In this document: one piece after another, positions 10,339-20,421 of the stretch
How positions within the stretch are numbered: position 1 is the stretch's first letter
Layout: each line of letters opens with the position of its first letter
Assembly: GCA_003254885.1 (NCBI GenBank)
Contig: QANT01002502.1
Coordinates: 1-22,723 of the forward strand
Reading direction: 5' to 3'
From: Purshia tridentata
Lineage: Eukaryota; Streptophyta; Magnoliopsida; Rosales; Rosaceae
Length of the DNA: 22,723 nucleotides
Made by a program: the position numbers and the translations under genes
Notes under the pieces: generated by a model
Seen by the model: only the letters and a program-made list of their open reading frames with translations
What the model was told of the DNA's origin: nothing
Database searches by the model: none

Positions 10339-11689
10339 GCACCAAAACGTGCTCGGTTGGCAACAAAGACATGGAGAAGCACTTTATCATTCTTGACTTA
10401 GTTTTTCTAGCCCGTAAGAAGCACATTTCGTATTGAGAAGGAACAAAAACTTCATTTGGATGCATACTCAGTGTAACTTCGTCCAACTGGCACCAAAACG
10501 TACCCGGTTGGGAAGAAAGACATGGGGAAGCACTTTCTCATGTCTCGAATGGCGTTCTCGACCAAAAGAATAGCTTTTGGTGCTAAGAATGCATGAAAAC
10601 GTCATTTCGATGCACATTGAGCACAATTTAGTTAAAGTGGGACCAAAACGTGCTTGATTCACAAGAAAGACATGGGGAAACACTTTCTTATGTATGGATT
10701 AGCATTCTAGGCCTAAAGAACCACTTTAGCTGTGAAGAACGCAGGAATACGTCATTTCGACGCACACTGAGTCCAATTCGGTTGAAGTTGTACTAAAACG
10801 TGCTCAGTCGACATCAAAGACATGGGGAAGCACTTTCTAATGTCTCGATTAGCGTGCTACCCGGCAAAGAACCACTTTGGGTGTTAAGAATGCACGAAAA
10901 CGTCATTTCGGTACACATGGAGTGCAATTGGGTTAACATTGCACCAAAACACTATTGGTTGGCAAGAAAGACATGGGAAAGCAGTTTCCCATGCTTTGAT
11001 TAGCATTCGATCCAAAAAGAAGCACATTTCGCATTTAGAAGGGACGAAAACATCATTTTGGTGCATACTCAATCTAATTTCATCCAAAATGCACCAAAAC
11101 GTGCCCGGTTGGCACAAAAGGTATGGGGAACCACATTCTCATATCTCAATTAGCGTGCCAGCCCTAGAGAAAAACTTTATGGGTTAAGAATGCACAAAAA
11201 CATCATTTCAGTGCACACTAAGTCGAATTTGGTTAAAGGTGCACCAAAACGTGCCTGGTTAGCACGAGAGACATGGGTAACCACTTTCTCATGTCTCGAT
11301 TAGCGTTCTGGCTCTAAAGAACTCCTCTAGGTGTTAAGAATACACGAATACGTCATTTCGCTGCACAGGTAGCCCAATTTGTTTAAAGTTGCACCAAAAT
11401 GTGCCCGGATGGCAAGAAACACATGGGAACCACCTTTTCACGTTTGAATTTGCATTCTAACCCAAATGAACCACTTTGGGTGTTGAGAAAGCATGAATAC
11501 ATTATTTAAGTGCAACCCGAATCATATTTGGTTGCAGTTGCACAAACACATGTTCGGTTGGCAAGAAACACACGGGGAAGCGCTTTCTCATGCTTGGATT
11601 AGCTTTCTAGCCTAGATGAACTACTTTAGGTGTAAAGAATACACGAATTAGGCATTTCAGGGCACACTAAGTCCAATTTCATTAGAGAG
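10339..11689 (+). repeat. Satellite HOR copy L5 (K-containing, lacks I-J-J')
   Basis: The order is A-B-C-D-E-K-F-G-H, 1351 bp or nine monomers. K is 11091-11240. After H ('tttcattagagagg', about 11676-11689) the sequence goes straight into an A monomer at 11690, so I, J and J' (about 350 bp) are absent. The join is in phase at 'gcaccaaaacgtgctcg', the mark of unequal exchange between H/I and J'/A boundaries. Open frames on both strands near 10800-11187 are satellite-derived. Confidence 0.92.
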
Positions 11690-13361
11690 GCACCAAAACG
11701 TGCTCGGTTGGCAAGAAAGACATGGAGAAGCACTTTATCATTCTTGAATTAGTTTTTCTACCCCGTAAGAAGCACATTTCGTGTTGAGAAGGAACGAAAA
11801 CTTCATTTCGGTGCATACTCAGTGTAACTTCGTCCAACCGGCACCAAAACGTGCCCGGTTGGAAGAAAGACATGGGGAAGCACTTTCTCATGTCTCGAAT
11901 GGCGTTCTTGACCAAAAGAACAGCTTTCCGTGCTAAGAATGCACGAAAACGTCATTTCGGTGCACAGCGACCACAATTTAGTTAAAGTGGGACCAAAACG
12001 TGCTTGGTTGACAAGAAAGACATAGGGAAGCACTTTTTCATGTTTGGATTAGCGATATAGGCCTAAAAAAACCACTTTAGCTATGAAGAACGCAGGAATA
12101 CGTCATTTCTACGCACACTGAGTCCAATTCAGTTAAAGTTGTACCAAAACGTGCTCGGTCAACATCAAAGACATAGGGAAGCACTTTCTCATGTCTCGAT
12201 TAGCGTGCTACCCCGCAAAGAACCACTTTGGTTGTTAAGAATGCACGAAAATGTCATTTCGGTACACACAGAGTGCAATTGGGTTAACCTTGCACCAAAA
12301 CACTATTAGTTGGCAAGAAAGACATGGGGAAGCACTTTCCCATGCTTCGACTAGCGTTCGATCCAAAAAGGAGCACATTTCGTATTTAGATGGGACGAAA
12401 ATATCATTTCGGTGCATACTCAGTCTAATTTCATCCAAAATGCACCAAAACGTGGCAAGTTGGCAAAAAAGGCATGGGGAAGCACTTTGTCATGTCTCGA
12501 TTAGCGTGCCAACCCTAGAGAACAACTTTATGTGTTAAGAATGCACGAAAACATCATTTCAGTGCACACTAAGTAGAATTTGGTTAAAGGTGCACCAAAA
12601 CGTGCCTGGTTGGCATGAGAGACATGCAGAACCACTTTCTCATGTCTCGATTACCGTTTTGGCCCTAAAGAACTCCTCTAGGTGTTAAGATTACACGAAT
12701 ACGTTATTTCGTCGCACCAAAACGAGCCCGGATGGCAAGAAACACATGGGGAACCACCTTCTCACTTTTGAATTTGTGTTCTAACCCAAATGAACCACTT
12801 TGGGTGTTAGGAATGCACAAATACATTATTTAAGTGCAACCCGAGTCCAATTTGGTTGATATAGCACAAAAACATGTTCGGTTGGCAAGAAACTCACGGC
12901 GAAGCACTTTCTCATGCTTGGATTAGCTTTCTAGCCCAAATGAACTAGTTTAGGTGTAAAGAATGCACGAATAAGTCATTTTGGGACACACTAAGTCCAA
13001 TTTCGTTAGAGAGGCCCCAAAATGTGCTGGATTGGCAAAAAAGACATGGAGATTCACTTTCTCATGCTTGGGTTAGCGCTCTAGCCCGAATGAACCACTG
13101 TAGGTGTCAAGAATGCTCAAATATGTCTTTTCATTGCACACTGAGCCCAATTCATTTCAAGTTGCACCAAAACATGCTTGGTTAGCAAGAAAGACGTGGG
13201 GAAGATCTTTCTCATGTCTCGATTAGCGTGCTAGCCCTAAAGAACCACTTTAGGTCTTAAGAATGCACGAACACGTCATTTCGACGCACAATTTGTCCAA
13301 TTTGTTTATAGTTGCGCAAAAACGTCACTCGGTGCATGCTAAGCGCAATTTGGTTAAAGTT
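11690..13361 (+). repeat. Satellite HOR copy L6 (K-containing, near complete)
   Basis: The order is A-B-C-D-E-K-F-G-H-I-J-J' in 1672 bp. K is 12442-12591, exactly 150 bp. The F monomer has lost about 28 bp near 12709, where 'acgttatttcg' runs into 'tcgcaccaaaacg' and the 'gtgcacaggtagcccaattt' part is gone. That deletion accounts for the shortfall from 1700 bp. Confidence 0.93.
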
Positions 13362-14340
13362 GCACCAAAACGTGCTCGGTTGACAAAAAAGACATGGAGA
13401 AGCACTTTATCATTCTTGAGTTAGTTTTTCTACATTTCAGTGCATACTCAGTGTAACTTCGTCCAACTGGCCCCAAAACATGCCCGGTTGGGAAGAAAGA
13501 CATGGGAAAGCACTTTCTGATGTCTCAAATGGTGTTCCTGACCAAAAGAACAGCTTTATGTGCTAAGAATGCAGGAAAACGTCATTTCGGTGCACACCGA
13601 GCACAATTTAGTTAAAGTTGGACCAAAACGTGCTCAGTTTACAAGAAAGAGATGGGGAAGCACTTTCTTATGTTTGGATTAGCGTTCTAGGCCTAAAGAA
13701 CCACTTTAGGTGTGAAGAACGCAGGAATACGTCATTTCGGCGGACACTGAGTCCAATTCGGTTGAAGTTGTACCAAAACATGCTCGGTCGACATCAAAGA
13801 CATAGGGAAGCACTTTCTCATGTCTCGATTAGCGTGCTACCCCGGAAAAGAACCACTTTAGGGGTTAAGAATGCACGAAAACGTCATTTTCAAAGCACAC
13901 GGAGTGCAATTGGGTTAACGTTGCACCAAAACACTATGTGCTGGCAAGAAAGACATGGGGAAGCACTTTCCCATGCTTCGATTAGCGTTTGAGCAAAAAA
14001 CAAGCACATTTCGTGTTTAGATGGGATGAAAACATCATTTCAGGGCATACTCAGTCTAATTTCATCCAAAATGCACGAAAACATGCCCGGTTGGAAAAAA
14101 AGGCATGGGGAAGCACTTTGTCATATCCCGATTAGCGTGCCAACCCTAGAGAACAACTTTGTGTGTTAAGAATGCACGAAAAAGTCATTTCAATGAACAC
14201 TAAGTCAAATTTGGTTAAAGGTGCACCAAAACATTCTTGGTTGGCATGAGAGATATGGGGAACCACTTTCTCATGCCTCGATTAACGTTCTAGGCCTAAC
14301 GAACTCCTCTAGGTGTTAAGAATACACGAATAGATCATTT
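13362..14340 (+). repeat. Satellite HOR copy L7 (ends at the inversion)
   Basis: The order is A-B-C-D-E-K and the first ~118 bp of F. K is 14073-14222, exactly 150 bp. A has lost about 40-50 bp near 13430-13435 ('gtttttctacatttcagtgc'). The unit stops inside F at 'acacgaatagatcattt', where the array changes strand. The longest satellite open frame in the window, 124 codons at 13618-13992, crosses B-C-D-E because those monomers lack the usual in-frame TAA; I do not regard it as a gene. Confidence 0.92.
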
Positions 14341-14345
14341 GAGCA
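14335..14345. other. Array inversion junction (+ strand to - strand satellite)
   Basis: Left of about 14340 the monomers read on the + strand ('aagaatacacgaata'). From 14341 ('gagcatgttttggtgcaact') they read on the - strand for the remaining 7.6 kb. Left of the junction is an F monomer broken in its 3' half. Right of it, in - orientation, is an H/I hybrid followed by the start of the next monomer. The two sides are not mirror images, so this is a breakpoint between different HOR phases and not a perfect palindrome centre. Confidence 0.9.
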
Positions 14346-14654
14346 TGTTTTGGTGCAACTTGAAATGAATTGGCTCGGTGTGCCCGAAATGACTTATTCG
14401 TGCATTCTTTACACCTAAACTAGTTCATTTGGGCTAGAAAGGTAATCCAAGCATGAGAAAGTGCTTCCTCGTGTGTTTCTTGCCAATCGAACATGTTTTT
14501 GTGCAACTTCAACCAAATTAGACTCAAGTTGCACTTAAATGATGTATTCGTGCATTTTTAACACCCAAAGTGGTTCATTTGGGTTAGAACGCAAATTCAA
14601 ACGTGAGAAAGTGGTTCCCCATGTGTTTCTTGCCATCCGGGCACGTTTTGGTGT

Positions 14655-15254
14655 GACCTTGAACAAATCGGACTACCTGTGCATCGAAATGACGTATTTG
14701 TGTATTCTTAACACCTAGAGGAGTTCTTTAGGGCCAGAACTCTAATTGAGACATGAGAAAATGGTTCCCCATGTCTCTCGTGCCAACCAGGCACATTTTG
14801 GTGCAACTCTAACGAAATCTGACTTAGTGTGCACTGAAATGATGTTTTCGTGCACTCTTAACACATAAGGTTGTTCTCTAGGGTTGGCACGCTAATGGAG
14901 ACTTGACAAAGTGCTTCCGCATGCCTTTTTACCCATCTGGGCACGTTATGGTGCAACCTTAAAGAAATTGGACTACCTGCGAACCGAAATGACGTATTCA
15001 TGTATTCTGAACACCTGGAGGAGTTCTCTAGGGCCATAACGCTAATCGAGACATGAGAAAGTGGTTCCCCATGTCTCTCGTGCCAACTAGGCATGTTTTG
15101 GTGCAACTTTAACCAAATTTGACTTAGTGTGCACGGAAATGACGTTTTCGTGCATTCTTAACACATAAAGTTGTTCTCTAGGGCTAGCATGCAAATCGAG
15201 ACATGACAAAGTGCTTCCCCATGCCTTTTTTGCCAACCGGGCATGTTTTGGTGC
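14655..15254 (-). repeat. (F-K)2 dimer amplification in Ra
   Basis: F, K, F, K in + coordinate order, 600 bp, i.e. two 300-bp dimers. F copies carry 'ctacctg', K copies the 'cacataaggttgttctcta'-type segment. In the left arm K occurs at most once per HOR. Confidence 0.88.
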
Positions 15255-15855
15255 ATTTTAGTTGAAATTAGACTGAGTATGCACCAAAATGATGTGTTCG
15301 TCCCATCTAAACATGAAATGTGCTTCTTTTTGGTTCAAACGCTAATCGAAGCATGTCAAAGTGATTCCCCATGTCTTTCTTGCCAACCAATAGTGTTTTG
15401 GTGCAACGTTAACCCAATTGCACTCTGTGTGCACTAAAATGATGTTTTCGAGTATTCTTAACACCCCAAGTGGTTCTTTGCGGGGTAGCACACTAATCGA
15501 GACATGAGAAAGTGCTTCCCCATGTCTTTGATGTCAACCCAGCAAGTTTTGGTGCATTTTAGTTGAAATTAGACTGAGTATGCACCGAAATGATGTGTTC
15601 GTCCCATTTAAACATGAAATGTGCTTCTTTTTGGGTCAAAGGCTAGTCGAAGCATGGGAAAGTGCTTCCCCATGTCTTTCCTGCCAACCAATAATGTTTT
15701 GGTGCAACGTTAACCCAATTGTACTCCGTGTGCACCGAAATGACGTTTTCATGCATTCTTAACACCCAAAGTGGTTCTTTGAGGGGTAGCACACTAATCG
15801 AGACACGAGAAAGTGTTTCCCCATATCTTTGATGTCGACCGAGCACGTTTTGAAA
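15255..15855 (-). repeat. E-D dimer tandem duplication in Ra
   Basis: Two copies, 15255-15555 and 15556-15855, about 300 bp each. Both E copies share the private variants 'ttttagttgaaattagac' and 'gatgtgttcgtccca', which other E monomers in the right arm lack ('ttttggatgaaatt', 'gatgttttcgtccca'). That marks a local, fairly recent duplication. Confidence 0.85.
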
Positions 15856-16305
15856 CAATTTCAACCGAATTGGACTCAGTGTGCGCCGAAATGACGTATT
15901 CCTGCGTTCTTCACACCTGAAGTGGTTCTTGGCCTAGAACGCTAATCCAAACATGAGAAAGTGCTTCCCCATGTCTTTCTTGTCAACCGAGCACCTTTTT
16001 GTCCAACTTTAACTAAATTGTGCTTAGTGTGCACCGAAGGGACGTTTCCGTACATTCTTAGCACCTAAAGTGGTTCTTTTGGTCAAGAACGCCACTCGAG
16101 ACATGTGAAAGTGCTTCTCCATGTCTTTCTTACCAACCGCCTACATTCTGGTCCAAGTTGGACGAAGTTACACTGAGTATGCACTGAAATAAAGTTTTCG
16201 TTGCTTCTCAACACGAAATGTGCTTCTTGCGGGCTAGAAAAACTAATTCAAGAATGATAAAGTGCTGCTCCATTTCTTTCTTGCCAACCGAGCACGTTTT
16301 GGTGC

Positions 16306-18306
16306 AACTTTAACCAAATTGCACTCAGTGTGCACCGAAGTGACGTTTTCGTGCAACTTTAAACAAAATTGGACAAAGTGTGCATCGAAATGACGTGTTC
16401 GTGCATTCTTAAGACCCAAAGTGGTTTTTTAGGGCTAGCACGCTAATCGAGACATGAGAAAGATCTTCCCCACATTTTTCTTGCCAACCAAGCATGTTTT
16501 GGTGCAACTTGAAATGAATTGGGCTCAGCGTGCACCAAAAAGACATATTTGAGCATTCTTGACACCTACAGCGGTTCATTTGGGCTAGAACGCTAACCCA
16601 AGAATGAGAAAGTGATTCTCCATGTCTTTTTTGCCAAGCGAGCACGTTTTGGTGCCTCTATAACAAAATTGGACTTAGTGTGCCCCAAAATGACTTATTC
16701 GTGCATTCTTTGCACCTAAACTAGTTCATTTGGGCTAGAAAGCTAATCTAAGCACGAGAAAGTGCTTTCCTGTGTGTTTCTTTCCAACCGAACATGTTTT
16801 TGTGCAACTTCAATCAAATTGGACTCGGGTTGCACTTAAATGATGTATTCGTGCATTCTTAACACCCAAAGTGGTTCATTTGGGTTGGAACGCAAATACA
16901 AACGTGAGAAGGTGGTTCCCCGTATGTTTCTTGCCATCTAGGCACGTTTTGGTGCGACCTTAAACAAATTGGACTACATGTGCACCGAAATGACGTATTC
17001 ATGTATTCTTAACACCTAGAGGAGTTCTTTAGGGCCAAAACGCTAATCAAGACATGAGAAAGTAGTCCCCCATGTCTCTTGTGCCAACTAGGCACACTTT
17101 GGTGCAACTTCAACCAAATTCGACTTAGTGGGCACTGAAATGACGTTTTTGTGCATTCTTAACACATAAAGTTGTTCTCTAGGACTGGCATGCTAAACGA
17201 GACAAGTCAAATTGCTTCCCCATGCCTTTTTTACCATCCGGGCACGTTTTGGTGCGACCTTAAACAAATTGGACTACCTGTGCACCGACATGACATATTT
17301 GTGTATTCTTAGCACCTAGAGGAGTTCTGTAGGGCCAGAACGTTAATTGAGATATGAGAAAGTGGTTCCCCATGTCTTTCGTGCCAACCAAGAACGTTTT
17401 AGTGCAACTTTAACCAAATTTGACTTAGTGTGCACTGAAATGAAGTTTTCGTGCATTCTTAACACATAAACTTGTTCTCTAGGGCTGGCACGCTAATCGA
17501 GACAGGACAAAGTGCTTCCCCATGCCTTTTTTGCCAACCAGGCACGTTTTGGTGCATTTTGGATGAAATTGGACTAAGTATGCACAGAAATGATGTTTTC
17601 GTCCCATCTAAACACGAAATGTGCTTCTTTTTGGCTCGAAGGCTAATCGAAGCATGGAAAAGTGCTTCCCCATGTCTTTCTTGCCAACCAATAGTGTTTT
17701 GGTGCAACGTTAACCCAATTGCACTCTGTGTGCACCGAAATGACGTTTTCGTGTATTCTTAACACCTAAAGTGGTTCTTTTCGGGGTAGCACACTGATCG
17801 AGACATGATAAAGTGCTTCCATGTGTCTTTGATGTCGGCCGAGAAAGTTTTGGAACAACTTCAACCAAATTGGACTCAGTGTGCGCCGAAATGACATATT
17901 TCTGCGTTCTTCACACCTGAAGTGGTTCTTTAGGCCTAGAACACTAATCCAAACATAAGAAAGTGCTTCCCCATGTCTTTCTTGTCAACCGAGCATCTTT
18001 TGGTTGAACTTTAACTAAATTGTGCTCAGTGTGCACCGAAATGATGTTTCCATGCATTCTTAGCACCTAAAGTGGTTCTTTTGTCAAGAATGCCATTCGA
18101 GACTAGAGAAAGTGCTTCCCCATGTCTTTCTTCCCAACCGGGCAAGTTCCGTTGCCAGTTGGACGAAGTTGCACAGAGTATGCACTGAAATGAAGTTTTC
18201 GTTACTTCTCAAGACGAAATGTGCTGCTTGCGGGCAAGAAAATCTAATTCAAGAATGATAAAGTGCTGCTCCATATCTTTCTTGCCAACCGAGCACGTTT
18301 TCGTGC
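16306..18306 (-). repeat. Satellite HOR copy Rb (complete right-arm unit)
   Basis: Read on the - strand from 18306 down, the order is A-B-C-D-E-K-F-K-F-G-H-I-J-J'. It is 2001 bp, which fits 13 x 150 + 50. The two F-K dimers are 16956-17555, exactly 600 bp. This is the reference right-arm unit and differs from the left-arm 1.70-kb unit by one extra F-K dimer. The antisense open frame at 17472-17762 and the sense frames at 16409-16645 and 17459-17707 reflect the low stop density of the satellite. Confidence 0.93.
16956..17555 (-). repeat. (F-K)2 dimer amplification in Rb
   Basis: Two F-K dimers totalling exactly 600 bp, between G and E. It matches the arrangement in Ra and Rd, so the duplication predates amplification of the right-arm HOR. 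Confidence 0.88.
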
Positions 18307-20421
18307 AACTTTAACCGAATTGCACTCAACGTGCACCGAAGTGACGTTTTCGTGCAACTTTAAACAAATTGGACTAAGTGCGCATCGAACTGACGTGTTC
18401 GTGCATTCTTAAGACCTAAAGTGGTTCTTTAGGGCTAGCACGCTAATCGAGACATGAGAAAGATCTTCCCCATGTATTTCTTGCCAGCGAAGCAGGTTTT
18501 GGTGCAACCTAAAATGAATTGGGCTCAGCGTGCATCGAAAGGACATATTTGAGCATTCTTGACACCTACAGTGGTTCATTTGGGCTAGAACGCTAATCCA
18601 AGCATGAGAAATTGATTCTCCATGTCTTCTTTGCCAATCGAGCAAGTTTTGGTGCCTCTCTAACGAAATTGGACTTAGTGTGCCCCGAAATGACTTATTC
18701 GTGCATTCTTTATACCAAACTAGTTCATTTGGGCTAGAAAGCTAATACAAGCATGAGAAAGTGCTTCCCCGTGTGTTTCTTGCCAATTGAACATGTTTTT
18801 GTGCAACTTCAACCAAATTGGACTCGGGTTGTGCTTAAATAATGTATTCGTGCATTCTTAACACCCAAAGTGGTTCATTTGGATTAGAACGCAAATACAA
18901 ATGTGAGAAGGTGGTTCCCCATGTGTTTCTTGCCATCAGGGCACGTTTTGGTGTGACCTTAAACAAATTGGACTACTTGTGCACCGAAATGACATATTCG
19001 TGTATTCTTAACACCTAGTGGAGTTCTTTAGGCAAAACGCTAATTGAGACATGTGAAAGTGGTTCCCCATGTCTCTCGTGCCAACCAAGCACGTTTTGGT
19101 GCAACTTTAACCGAATTAGACTTAGTGTGCACTGAAATGACGTTTTCGTGCATTCTTAACACATAAAGTTGTTCTCTTGGGCTGGCATGCTAATCGAGAC
19201 AAGACAAAGTCCTCCCCATGTGTTTTTTGCCATCCGGGCATGGTTTGGCGTGACCTTAAACAAATTGGACTACCTGTGCACCGAAAGGACGTATTCGTGT
19301 ATTCTTAACACCTAGAGAAGTTCTTGTGGCTAGAACGCTAATTGAGACATGTGAAAGTGGTTCCCCATCTCTCTCGTGCGAACCAGGCACGTTTTGGTGC
19401 AACTGTAACCAAATTCGATTAGTGTGCACTGAAATGACGTTTTCGTACATTCTGAAGACATAAAGTTGTTCTCTGGGGCTGGCATGCTAATCAAAAGATG
19501 ACAAAGTGCTTCCCCAAGCCTTTTTTGCCATCCGGGCACGTTTTGGTGCGACCTTAAACAAATTGGACTACCTGTGCATCGAAATGACGTATTCGTGCAT
19601 TCTTAACACTTAGAGGAGTTCTTTTGGCCAGAACACTAATTGAGACGTGTGAAAGTGGTTCCCGATGTCTCTCGTGCCAACCAGGCACGTTTTGGTGGAA
19701 CTTTAACCAAATTCGACTTAGTGTGCACTGAAATGAAGTTTTCATGCATTCTTAACACATAAAGTTGTTCTTTAGGGTTAGCACGCTAATCTATACATGA
19801 AAAAGTGCTTCCCCATGCCTTTTTTGCAATTCGGGCACGTTTTGGTGCGACCTTAAACAAATTGGACTACCTGTGAACCGAAATGACATATTCGTTTATT
19901 CTTAACACCTAGAGGAGTTCTTTAGGGCCAGAACGCTAATCGAGATATGAGAAAGTGGTTCCCCATGTCTCTCGTGCCAACCAGGCACGTTTTGGTGCAC
20001 TGAAATGAAGTTTTCATGCATTCTAAACACATAAAGTTATTCTCTAGTGCTGGCACGCTAATCAAGACATAACAAAGTGCTTCCCCATGTCTTTCTTGCC
20101 AACCGAGCACGTTTTGGTCCAACTTTAACTAAATTGTGATCAGTGCGCACCGAAATGACGTTTTAGTACATTCTTAGGACCTAAAGCTGTTCTTTTGGTC
20201 AAGAACGCCATTAAAGACATCAGAAAGTGATTCCCCACGTCTTTCTTCCCAACCGAGCACGTTCTAGTGCCAGTTGGACGAAGTCCAATTGAGTATGCAT
20301 TTAAATAAAGTTTTTGTTACTTCTCAACACGAAATGTGGTTCTTGCGGGCTAGAAAAACTAATTCAGGAATGATAAAGTGCTTCTCCACGTCTTTCTTGC
20401 CAACCGAGCACGTTTTGGTGC
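18307..20421 (-). repeat. Satellite HOR copy Rc (F-K expanded, C-D-E deleted)
   Basis: Read on the - strand from 20421 down, the order is A, B, then directly a shortened K, F-K-F-K-F-K-F, G, H, I, J and J'. It is 2115 bp. C, D and E (450 bp) are missing. The B/K join lies at about 20087-20100, inside 'agtgcttccccatgtctttc'. The K nearest that join also lost about 30 bp near 20000, apparently between two 'ggtgca' copies. Loss of three monomers and gain of two F-K dimers nearly cancel, so the unit length hides the rearrangement. Confidence 0.9.
18955..20087 (-). repeat. (F-K)4 dimer expansion in Rc
   Basis: Four F monomers (near 18990, 19290, 19585 and 19885) alternate with four K monomers (near 19140, 19440, 19735 and 20020, the last shortened). 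This is the largest local amplification in the window. F copies read 'ttggactac' and K copies 'cacataaagttgttctc'. Confidence 0.88.

Larger units (their letters stand above)
14341..16305 (-). repeat. Satellite HOR copy Ra (partial, E-D duplicated)
   Basis: Read on the - strand from 16305 down, the order is A-B-C-D-E-D-E-K-F-K-F-G and an H/I hybrid at the junction. In the hybrid, H-type 'cgaataagtcatttcggg' switches to I-type 'aattcatttcaagttg', an in-phase recombination product. The unit carries two F-K dimers (14655-15254, exactly 600 bp) and a duplicated E-D dimer (15255-15855). Open frames on both strands at 14858-15106, 15243-15437 and 15580-15864 are satellite-derived. Confidence 0.92.

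Noticed and set aside
13618..13992. Longest satellite open frame, 124 codons, as a possible gene
   Set aside because: It crosses B-C-D-E monomers and stays open only because TAA-bearing positions are GAA or otherwise changed in this copy. Equivalent frames in other HOR copies are broken.
1..14340. CRISPR array (regular repeats with spacers)
   Set aside because: The repeats are adjacent 150-bp monomers without unique spacers, diverged by type, in eukaryotic-style DNA with plant LTRs and no cas genes.
17472..17762. 96-codon + strand frame as a gene antisense to the array
   Set aside because: Same open pattern on the non-unit strand as at 675-878, 5345-5548, 12235-12438 and 21672-21875, where length varies with monomer substitutions. 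No coding signature.
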